A DNA stretch of 9,651 nucleotides from Methanomicrobiales archaeon. Lineage in GTDB: Archaea > Halobacteriota > Methanomicrobia > Methanomicrobiales > JACTUA01. Under the pieces are notes generated by a model, which was not told the origin of the DNA, made no database searches, and saw only the letters and a list, made by a program, of their open reading frames with translations. A program made the position numbers and the translations under genes. This document shows, in pieces, positions 1-6,493 of this stretch. Numbering within the stretch: the stretch's first letter is position 1; the number at the start of each line of letters is the position of its first letter. Location of the stretch: assembly GCA_028679035.1 (NCBI GenBank), contig JAJRCL010000087.1:1-9651 (forward strand), in the 5' to 3' direction.

Positions 1-1421
1 ACGTCCCCGTCTCTGCGCAGATCGGGAAATTTGTCAATGCAACCGGTACCGGCGGAAATCCCGACTCGCTCATCGCCGTGGTGAATGCAAATTTCTCCCG
101 CAGCAGCCCGGGGATCAGCGGCACCGACTGGCGGACGGTGCACGACTTCACGGATGCCGAGGGGCTGGTTTTTGCGAACAGCACCGGTGGATCCATCGGT
201 TCCATCAATTTTTCCGGTGGCGTCGACCTGTGCGATACAGATTTCGCAGCCCTGCTGGACGGACCGATCACCGCATTGAACATCCGTGAGGAGAATGTCA
301 CCCTGGATGCTACTGTTCCCGGTATGGCAGCCCTGAATACCTCCTCAAGGATCACGATGTCCTGTCCTGGCTGTACGGCTGGACCGGCAATCCTTGCCGG
401 AAACACCGTCGCCTGGTACGCGAATGGTTCCGCACCGGATGGATCCCCGGTCTCAGCTCTCTCCTGGGATAACGGGACCAGGGAAGTTACATTCGATGCG
501 GCACACTGGACGACCTACCGGGTGCATAGGACCGGGCCGGACATTCTTATAACCGCTCCGCCGGATGGAATGGTTACCGATAATGCATCGCTCCTGCTCG
601 AAGGAACAGCCGATGACCCGTTTGGCGTTGCCCGCATCGAGCTCACGGTCAACGGGGGATCCCGAGTGATGGCATCGGGAACAACCCTCTGGAACAGCAC
701 CGTTCTGCTGGACAGCGGGGTCAACACGATTACGGTATGGGGAACAGACTCCCTGGAGTGTACCGCCGAGGCACAGATCCACATCACCCGAACAGTCCCG
801 GTGACGCCAGTGCAGCGTGCCGGCGGCGCGGGAGGTAGCCCCGCGGTTGTTCCTGTCCCGACAACTACGGAACTGTATCCACCGAATCTTCCGGCACGCA
901 CGGTCACCATTTCTTCAGCAGATAATCGTATTACAGCTACCATCGTTCTTGCGGAAAATGAACAATTGAATTCCTCGCTCGCAATTACCGAAGAGGATCC
1001 CTCCCTTATCGAACTGGATTCTCCCTTTCCGAATGCGACTGTCTTCTGTGCGTTCGCCCTTGAGCCGGCCGGAACAACGTGTGAACCGCCTGCACAGATT
1101 GTTTTCGCCGCTGACCAGCGAATGGACGGTGCTCTCGTACAGGTCGTCGCACAGAATTCTGAGTCAGGCTGGGAGACGCTCGCATCAACCATCGATGGAA
1201 CAAAAATTACATTCACGACGGACCGGTTTACGAGATACGCTTTCATCCGGATTCTCCCCGACAACCTGCAGGCAGGGACTGATATCCCGACCCCGACTCC
1301 CCCATTGTCCGGGGAAAGCCCGGAAGAGCCAATGCCACAAAAAAGTGGAAATAATTTCGCCGGATTTCTCTTTGGCATTGCTGCCATCACAGGAGCATTA
1401 TGGATGAAGGGCAGGGATTGA
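1..1421 (+). CDS. Surface/secreted protein with Ig-like domain and C-terminal membrane anchor (5' end outside window)
   Basis: The frame is open from base 3 without a start codon, so the gene begins upstream; an internal GTG at 78 is not its start. About 472 residues are visible. Residues ~1-178 form a beta-rich region ending in TFDAAHWTTYRV. Residues ~179-263 (DILITAPPDG... to IHITRT) resemble a bacterial/archaeal Ig-like fold (Big/glucodextranase-B type). A Pro/Gly/Ala linker follows, then a second beta-rich domain ending in TFTTDRFTRYAF, a PTPTPP linker, and a final hydrophobic helix (~452-468, FAGFLFGIAAITGALWM) with a short KGRD tail. The helix plus charged tail suits a membrane anchor; it resembles a PGF-CTERM sorting signal but lacks a clear PGF motif. 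I count 12 N-X-S/T sequons, which supports a glycosylated exterior protein. Its exact role (adhesin, S-layer-associated or other) is not recognisable. The next gene is a membrane glycosyltransferase. Confidence 0.8.
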   Translation, partial: VPVSAQIGKFVNATGTGGNPDSLIAVVNANFSRSSPGISGTDWRTVHDFTDAEGLVFANSTGGSIGSINFSGGVDLCDTDFAALLDGPITALNIREENVTLDATVPGMAALNTSSRITMSCPGCTAGPAILAGNTVAWYANGSAPDGSPVSALSWDNGTREVTFDAAHWTTYRVHRTGPDILITAPPDGMVTDNASLLLEGTADDPFGVARIELTVNGGSRVMASGTTLWNSTVLLDSGVNTITVWGTDSLECTAEAQIHITRTVPVTPVQRAGGAGGSPAVVPVPTTTELYPPNLPARTVTISSADNRITATIVLAENEQLNSSLAITEEDPSLIELDSPFPNATVFCAFALEPAGTTCEPPAQIVFAADQRMDGALVQVVAQNSESGWETLASTIDGTKITFTTDRFTRYAFIRILPDNLQAGTDIPTPTPPLSGESPEEPMPQKSGNNFAGFLFGIAAITGALWMKGRD

Positions 1422-1464
1422 TCATCCCCGTGAAAGAAGAACGTATCAATCGGGGGGACAGCTC

Positions 1465-1590
1465 ATGAAAGAACCGGAATATGGATGTCGGAACCATACA
1501 AACGGTTGCAAAGAGGGGCAATTATCTCCTCACCGATACCACGATGGGGAGACACATAGTGCCGGGTGTTGGTCGCAGGAATGCAGATGA
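1465..1590 (+). CDS. Possible 41-aa Cys/His-rich small protein (doubtful)
   Basis: An ATG at 1465 opens a 41-codon frame ending in TGA at 1588-1590. A G-rich stretch (GGGGGGA, 1452-1458) sits 6 nt before the ATG and could act as a Shine-Dalgarno site. The product has four cysteines (C8, C15, C35, C40) and four histidines (H11, H23, H26, H31), a density compatible with metal binding. Its stop overlaps the preferred start of the glycosyltransferase as ATGA (1587-1590), the usual geometry of translational coupling. Against it: the frame is short, no family is recognisable, and such an ORF can arise by chance in a 165-bp intergenic gap. If not a protein, it may still be a leader ORF that sets translation of the downstream gene. 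Confidence 0.25.
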   Translation: MKEPEYGCRNHTNGCKEGQLSPHRYHDGETHSAGCWSQECR

Positions 1591-2615
1591 GAAAGATTTT
1601 TTCCCCATTCGTCTGCGTCCTTATCGTTTACCTCGCTGTTACCCTGTGCATCACGTCGCTGCTGCTGGTCCTCTCCGATAGCTCCCTTGCGACATGGGCA
1701 GGGGTTGATGCCCGGCGTTTCCACGACATGGCGGCGACGATCATCCATGGACTTACTCCGTACATTGACTACGTCGATCCGAAGCCACCGCTCCTGTATG
1801 CAGTTGTGGCAGGCATGGATCTTCTCGCACCCGCCGGCAGCATCGACCTGTTCGTTATCGCCGGTCTCAATGTGCTATCCGCTCTGCTGGTATGGGACCT
1901 GGGAAGGAAGGAATACGGTCAGGCAGCTGGATTCGCTGCAGGCCTGTTTTTTCTCGTGACGGCGGTCTTTGTCCAGGGGTACTTTTTCTTTGCCGAACAG
2001 TTTGCCCTTGTTTTTATTCTGCTTGCGATCCGATTCGGGCTCGCATCCCGGTATGTTGCTGCCGGTTGTTGTATCGGCCTGGCCTGTGGATTCAAACAGT
2101 ACGCATTCCTTGGGATTCTCCCCCTCGCGTACCTTGTGTGGAGCGGAAATTCACGGAGCTACTACCAGGTGTTTCTCCCGGCGATGGGCGTCATCGCCGG
2201 TATATTCGGGTTCTTTGCCCTCGCCTATGGACCGGATGCGGCACTCAGTGCGTTCCACTGGTCTTTCGGGATTGCACCCCAGTACGCAAGCGGGATCATC
2301 ACCGGTGTGCCGGATTACCATGCGACCAGTGCGATCGGTTTTGCGATCAACATTCTTGCCGGGATCGCCGTCACCCTCCCTGCGCTGGTGTTTGCCGGTA
2401 TGAGCATCACCGTCCGGGGCATCCGGAGCCGGTTTGAGGTGGCGGTCACCATCGCGCTCGCCGTTTTTCTTGCCACCCTGTTTGTACGGCAGTACCTGCA
2501 CTACTGGATCCTGGCCCTCCCCTTTCTCTCCCTGCTGGCGTGCCGGGAGTTCGGTGACAGAAAGTTCCGGTACGGAGGGGAGGACAATCCACACACCAGA
2601 CAACGGTCGTCATAG
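1587..2615 (+). CDS. GT-C type membrane glycosyltransferase (PMT/ArnT-like, GT39/83 family style)
   Basis: Predicted 342-residue polytopic membrane protein. Enzymes of this fold move a sugar from a polyprenyl-phosphate carrier to an acceptor on the outer face of the membrane. The first helix (~4-29) is followed by an external loop with D41, D47 and the motif PYIDYVDPKPPLLY (58-71), which matches the family's G-x-x-PY-x-D...KPPLLY signature after TM1; an acidic residue in this loop is normally catalytic. About seven or eight more hydrophobic segments follow, ending in QYLHYWILALPFLSLLA and a hydrophilic tail. It is shorter than the ~500 residues usual for the family and lacks the large C-terminal soluble domain, as do many archaeal members. 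I chose ATG 1587 because GCAGGA (1575-1580) lies 6 nt upstream; GTG 1566 and ATG 1581 are also in frame. The neighbouring sequon-rich surface protein suggests a cell-envelope glycosylation role; donor and acceptor are unknown. Confidence 0.72.
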   Translation: MRKIFSPFVCVLIVYLAVTLCITSLLLVLSDSSLATWAGVDARRFHDMAATIIHGLTPYIDYVDPKPPLLYAVVAGMDLLAPAGSIDLFVIAGLNVLSALLVWDLGRKEYGQAAGFAAGLFFLVTAVFVQGYFFFAEQFALVFILLAIRFGLASRYVAAGCCIGLACGFKQYAFLGILPLAYLVWSGNSRSYYQVFLPAMGVIAGIFGFFALAYGPDAALSAFHWSFGIAPQYASGIITGVPDYHATSAIGFAINILAGIAVTLPALVFAGMSITVRGIRSRFEVAVTIALAVFLATLFVRQYLHYWILALPFLSLLACREFGDRKFRYGGEDNPHTRQRSS

Positions 2616-2658
2616 CACCGCACGAGAAATTTTCCGGTGCCCGCTTCCCGGTGGGAAG
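2615..2658. terminator. Two small hairpins in the convergent spacer
   Basis: Just after the glycosyltransferase stop codon, GCACCG (2615-2620) pairs with CGGTGC (2635-2640) across a 14-nt loop. Next to it CTTCCC (2644-2649) pairs with GGGAAG (2653-2658) across a 3-nt loop. Their position between convergent genes suggests a 3'-end role for the plus-strand transcript. There is no good T-tract directly after them on the plus strand, so termination here is only a suggestion. Confidence 0.35.
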
Positions 2659-2671
2659 AAAGGGTTACTCC

Positions 2672-2709
2672 AAAAAACCGGAATTCTTCTCTGCATCAGA
2701 AGTAGAGAA
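2672..2709 (-). terminator. Hairpin plus T6 tract downstream of the hydrolase gene
   Basis: Read on the minus strand, TTCTCT and AGAGAA arms (2704-2709 and 2687-2692 in plus coordinates, 11-nt loop) are followed by GAATTCCGG and a run of six T (2672-2677). It begins about 11 bases past the hydrolase stop. Archaeal termination depends mainly on T-tracts, so this is a plausible end for the minus-strand transcript. Confidence 0.4.
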
Positions 2710-2719
2710 AAGGTGAATA

Positions 2720-3625
2720 TCACACTTCCAGGTATTTGCGGAAATGCGCTGTCATATGATCGATCGCCGGGCCCACGTACGTATCCACATCATATAGATC
2801 GATATGGTTGGGTGCGTCAAGCCAGAGTATTTCCCTGGGTTCACCCGCCTGGTCATACACCTCCTGTGCATACTTCGGCAGGCAGTATCGGTCGTTTTTC
2901 CCGTGAATTATCAGAAGGGGCGTGGGTGCCACGTGGTGCGCAAATGGTACCGCATTGTACGCCATCAGGTTTTCCACCGATTCGGTCGTATACCGGTTTA
3001 TCCAGTATGGGCTCCATGCCCGGGAAGTCCCGTAGTATTCAAACGGCTCGTCCCCGGTCATGGCAGCCGGTTTGTTTCCCGTTGCCACGGCCGGGATATA
3101 CTGCACGTCCCCGCTCTCATAGTGCTCCTGCCGTGAGGCATTCAGGTTGCGGAGAAATGTAACGAAACCGTCCTTTCCGAGCATCCCTGCGAGCGAGTCC
3201 CCGATGTTGAGGCCGGCTGCGATGATCGCCACTGCTTTCACCCGCCGGTCGAATGCCGCCAGCTGCAGCGCGTAACCGCCACCCATGGAGACGCCGAACG
3301 CTCCGATATTGTGCGGATTCACCTCGATGATCGTCGCGAGAAAACTGACCGCATTCTTCAGATCCTCCACTTTTTTCGCCGGGTCTTCGTGCTGCCGCGG
3401 CCAGCCCTCACTTTCGCCAAAATGGCGGTGATCAAATGCAAGGGTAATGAATCCCTTTTCCGCCATGCGCTCAGCATAGAGGCCGACAACCTGCTCCTTC
3501 ACCCCGGTCATCGGTCCGGCAGACACCAGCGCCGGCAGGGTTTCCCCTTCTTCGAAGGTGTCCGGAATAAAGAGGTTTCCCACAACCGTACAGTCTTCAC
3601 TCTCAAATTCCACCATTCTCTTCAT
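2720..3625 (-). CDS. Alpha/beta hydrolase (serine hydrolase, dienelactone/Xaa-Pro peptidase-like fold)
   Basis: 301 residues, probably soluble and cytoplasmic: no signal peptide or membrane helix is visible. The nucleophile elbow is G-V-S113-M-G-G-G, with the usual preceding FDHRHFGESEG strand-loop (64-74). D245 in HGKND and H274 in APNHID complete a canonical Ser-Asp-His triad in the expected order. The cap region (~140-215) is rich in aromatic residues and probably sets substrate choice, which cannot be read from sequence; an esterase, peptidase or lactonase are all possible. A GTG start at 3652 would add nine residues. I prefer ATG 3625 because GCGGGTG lies 5 nt upstream and the conserved sequence starts right after it. 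It lies 158 bp downstream of pyrK on the same strand with a palindrome in between, so it may have its own promoter rather than share the pyrDK transcript. Confidence 0.85.
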   Translation of the reverse strand: MKRMVEFESEDCTVVGNLFIPDTFEEGETLPALVSAGPMTGVKEQVVGLYAERMAEKGFITLAFDHRHFGESEGWPRQHEDPAKKVEDLKNAVSFLATIIEVNPHNIGAFGVSMGGGYALQLAAFDRRVKAVAIIAAGLNIGDSLAGMLGKDGFVTFLRNLNASRQEHYESGDVQYIPAVATGNKPAAMTGDEPFEYYGTSRAWSPYWINRYTTESVENLMAYNAVPFAHHVAPTPLLIIHGKNDRYCLPKYAQEVYDQAGEPREILWLDAPNHIDLYDVDTYVGPAIDHMTAHFRKYLEV

Positions 3626-3698
3626 GTCAGCACCCGCGTGGTATGGCTGCACCTTACCCGCATGAAGGTATTAGTCTTTGCCATGGGACACCGTTGTT

Positions 3699-3710
3699 TC
3701 GAAATTTCGA
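3699..3710. promoter_or_regulatory. Perfect 12-bp palindrome upstream of the hydrolase gene
   Basis: TCGAAATTTCGA is a perfect inverted repeat centred about 80 bp upstream of the hydrolase start, in the gap after pyrK. A weak AT-rich element (CTAATA on the minus strand, ~3668-3674) lies between it and the start. A dimeric regulator could bind such a site, but no regulator gene is nearby and the function is not shown. Confidence 0.35.
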
Positions 3711-3783
3711 CGGAGACTACACAGAATAACGGAAGACTGTGGTGAGATTTCAGTACGAGAAAAACAGTGCAGATGCTTTTTTT

Positions 3784-4548
3784 TCAGATTGGCCTTCTCT
3801 GCCCGCTTGCGTCCCGCTGGTACCTGCCAAACTCACTTCCGATAAGAAGATCTCCCCGCACGACCGGTCCTTCTGTGCAGATCCGCAGCCCGTGGGGGTC
3901 GATACAGCAGGAACCGCAGATCCCGATCCCGCATTTCATGAACCGGTGAACGCTGAATTGTCCCCTCTGCGCAATTCTTCCTTTCTCAAGGCGATCGAGG
4001 ACGGAACGCATCATTAATTCCGGTCCACAGACACAGATTGAGGAAAAACTCTCGGGAGGATAGGCATCAAACAGTGCAGTAACAAACCCGTGCGTACCGA
4101 TGGATCCGTCGTCCGAGGCGAGTGAAAGGTTGGTGCACAGCTGGAGGCGCTCGCGAAACGGTATATCTGCAGCAGTCCGTGCACCGAGGAGAAAGGTATC
4201 GACCTTTCCCTGCTCGGCGAGAGGGAGAAGCGGAGCCGCCCCGATTCCCCCGGCGATGGCGAGCGTCGGTCTGACGGGGGTAAATCCGGTTCCCAGAGGG
4301 CCCCGGATCCCGATCCGATCACCTTCCCCGAGAGCGAACAGGGCGCTGGTGGCGTCCCCGACCTTCTGCACGGAGATCGAATTTGCCGATGACAGTGCCA
4401 TAGGGATCTCATCGATCCCCGGCACCCATACCATGACAAACTGGCCCGGGATGAATGAGAAGGACCGGGAAAGGGAAAAGGTGCGTACCGAAGGCGTTTC
4501 CCGGACTATTCCGAGGATCTCGACCCCCTTGGCGATGGAATCAGTCAT
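3784..4548 (-). CDS. pyrK: Dihydroorotate dehydrogenase electron transfer subunit PyrK
   Basis: 254 residues. PyrK passes electrons from the FMN of PyrD through a [2Fe-2S] cluster and FAD to NAD+, so orotate formation is tied to NADH production. Visible parts, in order: a ferredoxin-reductase-like FAD domain (1-~95) with PGQFVMVWVPG and PMALSSA (49-55), the archaeal variant of the RPxS flavin motif; an NAD domain with AGGIGAAPLLPL (99-110) and CVCGPELMM (172-180); and a C-terminal cluster loop with C206, C211, C214 and C224 (C-x4-C-x2-C-x9-C), the PyrK signature. An additional C215 lies next to C214. The start ATG 4548 overlaps the pyrD stop by 8 bp (ATGACTGA), so translation is probably coupled. 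The frame is open further upstream to 4629, but that stretch lies inside pyrD and does not look like PyrK. Confidence 0.93.
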   Translation of the reverse strand: MTDSIAKGVEILGIVRETPSVRTFSLSRSFSFIPGQFVMVWVPGIDEIPMALSSANSISVQKVGDATSALFALGEGDRIGIRGPLGTGFTPVRPTLAIAGGIGAAPLLPLAEQGKVDTFLLGARTAADIPFRERLQLCTNLSLASDDGSIGTHGFVTALFDAYPPESFSSICVCGPELMMRSVLDRLEKGRIAQRGQFSVHRFMKCGIGICGSCCIDPHGLRICTEGPVVRGDLLIGSEFGRYQRDASGQRRPI

Positions 4549-5428
4549 GGGCGCACCCCAGAATTTCTTCGGCGTTAATTCCGGTCGGGGAATAGAGTTC
4601 GGCAGCGATACCCTGGAAGATGTGCTCATCCTCCATCACGGCACTCCCGATCTGGACGGCACTGGCCCCCGCCATGATCATTTCCAGCACGTCCGATGCT
4701 GTCCGTATTCCTCCGCAGCCGATAATCGGGATACTGCAGGCATCGAACAGTTCATACACGCACCGGATAGAGACAGGAAAAATGGCACTTCCTGACACGC
4801 CGCCGAACCGGTTCCCGAGCACCGGCCGGCACAACTCGGTGGATATCCGCATCCCTTTGAGCGTGTTGATCGCGACAAGTGCGGTTGCTCCGCCGTCCTG
4901 CGCAGCGATCCCGATCTCCACAATATCGGTTACGTTCGGGGTGAGCTTCACCCATGTGGGGAGACCCAGGTCCGCAACGACCCGAGTGCAATCCTCCACG
5001 ATGGAAGGATCGCTCCCGAGTGCCGACCCGAATCCTTCTGCATGCGGGCAGCTCAGGTTCAGCTCAAAGCCAGCTGCAAGGTCGATGAACCATCCTGCTA
5101 CGGTGCGGAATTCTTCCGGGGTGCCGCCGAAGATGCTCACAATAACCGGTTGTCCCCGCAATGGGCCCCACTCGTCCCGGAATCCCCGCGATGGATTGGG
5201 AAGACCCATCGCATTCAGCATGTACCCGTCAAAAGCCGCGATGCAGGGACCAGGGTGGCCGGGGAATGGACGTGGTCCGAGGGATTTTGTGACAACGCCG
5301 CCGGCGCCGGTATTAAGGATACGTGCAAGGGATGCTCCCGTTGTGCCGAGCACGCCTGCAGCGAGAAGGAGATGGTTGGCAAGGTGGACTCCGCCGACCT
5401 CAACCGGGCCAGGGGCAAGCCGGATCAT
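4541..5428 (-). CDS. pyrD: Dihydroorotate dehydrogenase catalytic subunit PyrD (class 1B)
   Basis: 295 residues, a normal length for the class 1B FMN subunit. It oxidises dihydroorotate to orotate, the fourth step of de novo UMP synthesis, in the cytoplasm together with PyrK. The TIM-barrel landmarks are all present: LLLAAGVLG (20-28), VVTKSLGPRPFPGHPGP (45-61), NAMGLPNPS (72-80), NLSCP (124-128) with C127 as the expected catalytic base of class 1 enzymes, VKLTPN (160-165), GGVSG (209-213), and the phosphate-binding GCGGI (237-241) and GSA (261-263). The start ATG 5428 begins a typical N terminus; an upstream in-frame ATG at 5503 would place the TATA box inside the gene and adds no family-like sequence. 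No Shine-Dalgarno site precedes ATG 5428, which fits a leaderless mRNA. Adjacency to pyrK confirms the 1B type. Confidence 0.95.
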   Translation of the reverse strand: MIRLAPGPVEVGGVHLANHLLLAAGVLGTTGASLARILNTGAGGVVTKSLGPRPFPGHPGPCIAAFDGYMLNAMGLPNPSRGFRDEWGPLRGQPVIVSIFGGTPEEFRTVAGWFIDLAAGFELNLSCPHAEGFGSALGSDPSIVEDCTRVVADLGLPTWVKLTPNVTDIVEIGIAAQDGGATALVAINTLKGMRISTELCRPVLGNRFGGVSGSAIFPVSIRCVYELFDACSIPIIGCGGIRTASDVLEMIMAGASAVQIGSAVMEDEHIFQGIAAELYSPTGINAEEILGCAHD

Positions 5429-5452
5429 GTACAGGGAGTTGGAGTCTTTCGG

Positions 5453-5461
5453 TAATAAATA
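5453..5461 (-). promoter_or_regulatory. TATA box for pyrDK
   Basis: TATTTATTA on the minus strand is centred 29 nt before the pyrD ATG, the distance at which archaeal RNA polymerase would start at or within a few bases of that codon. The lack of a Shine-Dalgarno site agrees. A second AT-rich box (5476-5490) lies further upstream. Confidence 0.6.
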
Positions 5462-5596
5462 CCATTTCCAGAGGGAATTTTTTAAAATAACCTTGCTGCG
5501 CATGTCCGCACGAGTGATCTGGTATCTCCACCGTATCGGGAGGAAATAAACAGCAGGGAAAGAATCCTTTATGGAACGAATGCAATCGGCTTACAC

Positions 5597-5604
5597 TTTA
5601 TTAT
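5597..5604 (+). promoter_or_regulatory. TATA box for mdh-polB
   Basis: TTTATTAT lies with its centre about 26 nt before the preferred mdh start ATG 5627. This predicts transcription starting at or very near that ATG, and no Shine-Dalgarno site is seen upstream of it. The same promoter probably also serves polB, since the two genes overlap. Confidence 0.6.
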
Positions 5605-5613
5605 CCGCGGATA
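5602..5613. promoter_or_regulatory. Perfect 12-bp palindrome at the mdh TATA box
   Basis: TATCCGCGGATA is a perfect inverted repeat that overlaps the last three bases of the mdh TATA box and extends toward the start site. A protein bound here would compete with TBP or polymerase, the usual layout of an archaeal repressor operator. No direct evidence of binding is available. Confidence 0.4.
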
Positions 5614-5626
5614 CCCATTATTGCCG

Positions 5627-6493
5627 ATGACAACCCTCGCCATCCTCGGTGTCGGGAAGGTAGGGGGCGAGGTCGCCTTCCTTGCAGCCCTCCAGGGGGT
5701 GGCAGATGAGATGGTTCTGTACGATATTGCTGAGCCCCTGCTGAAGGCACAGGTGCTCGATCTTCACCATGCGATGCCGGAACTCCCCATTTCCACAGAT
5801 CCCGCACGCATCAGGGAGGCGGATATTTGTGTTTTCACAGCAGGTACCCCACGAAACCCCGCAATCCGCACCCGGGCCGACCTTCTCACCAGGAACATGC
5901 CGTGTGCAAAAGATTGTTCGAACCATCTCAGCAGGTTTGACGGGGTCCTTATCACCGTGGGAAATCCCATGGACCTGATAAACCACTACCTGTGGAAGCT
6001 GACCGGACTTCCCCGGGAACGGTGCATCGGTTTCGGTGGGCAGCTCGACAGCGCCCGTTTATTACTGGACCTGAAATCAAAAGGGATCCCGGGGGATGCC
6101 TGGGTACTGGGGGAACACGGGGAACACCAGGTACCGCTCTTTTCCCGGCTCGCCCGGACCGTGGAAATTCCGGTCCGCGAGCAGGTGCTGGAGCACCTGC
6201 GGGATTCCAGCATGGAAGTTATCCGCGGTAAAGGAGCAACCATCTTTGGTCCTGCGGCTCATATTGTGCGCCTGATCCGGGCTGTTGCCAGGGATGAGAA
6301 TGTCCTTCTTCCCTGTTCCTGTATCGTCGAAGGCGAGTACGGGCTACAGGGATGTTCCATCGGTCTTCCTGCACGGATCGGGAAAGAAGGGTTCCGGTGC
6401 ATCGGACAGTGGGACCTGGATCCCTGGGAGGACGAACGATTGCAGGAAGCGGGCAGGTTTCTTGCAGATCTCATCCTGAGGGCGCATGTCTAG
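5627..6493 (+). CDS. mdh: Malate dehydrogenase (LDH/MDH superfamily)
   Basis: 288 residues, slightly shorter than the ~310 usual for the family. It should interconvert malate and oxaloacetate using NAD(P)H, feeding the partial reductive TCA route of methanogens. The Rossmann motif GVGKVG (8-13) is followed by D33, which favours NAD over NADP. R76 in GTPR sits where malate enzymes have Arg and lactate enzymes Gln. R83 in the TRADLL loop, N113 in VGNPMD, D141 and R144 in LDSAR, and the catalytic H164 in GEHGEH complete the active site. The mobile loop PRNPAIRTRADL looks one residue longer than the usual PRKPGMTRxDL. I chose ATG 5627 over TTG 5621 because it fits the promoter distance and the glycine motif starts at once. 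The gene overlaps polB by 8 bp. It could be a related 2-hydroxyacid dehydrogenase, but the Arg argues for malate. Confidence 0.88.
   Translation: MTTLAILGVGKVGGEVAFLAALQGVADEMVLYDIAEPLLKAQVLDLHHAMPELPISTDPARIREADICVFTAGTPRNPAIRTRADLLTRNMPCAKDCSNHLSRFDGVLITVGNPMDLINHYLWKLTGLPRERCIGFGGQLDSARLLLDLKSKGIPGDAWVLGEHGEHQVPLFSRLARTVEIPVREQVLEHLRDSSMEVIRGKGATIFGPAAHIVRLIRAVARDENVLLPCSCIVEGEYGLQGCSIGLPARIGKEGFRCIGQWDLDPWEDERLQEAGRFLADLILRAHV

Noticed and set aside
515..1390. 291-codon minus-strand open frame opposite the surface protein
   Set aside because: Ser/Val/Arg-rich translation with no family features; the plus-strand frame has domain structure, sequons and a C-terminal anchor.
1425..1457. CCCCG...CGGGG pairing that could hide the G-rich site before the 41-codon ORF
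   Set aside because: Only five pairs across a loop of about 20 nt; too weak to call a riboregulator.
1481..1681. 66-codon plus-strand frame in the gap before the glycosyltransferase
   Set aside because: It runs well into the first membrane helices of the glycosyltransferase in another frame and has no Shine-Dalgarno site.
2434..3162. 242-codon plus-strand open frame spanning the glycosyltransferase end and the hydrolase
   Set aside because: It overlaps two well-supported genes in other frames and is Pro/Arg/His-rich without domains.
4549..4629. Upstream extension of PyrK to an ATG at 4629
   Set aside because: This stretch is inside the pyrD coding region and lacks PyrK similarity; ATG 4548 gives the normal family N terminus and a typical 8-bp overlap.
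4620..5549. 309-codon plus-strand open frame antisense to pyrD
   Set aside because: It lies opposite a clear PyrD with all motifs, its translation has no recognisable domain and is rich in Pro/Ser/Arg as expected from the antisense of GC-rich coding DNA.
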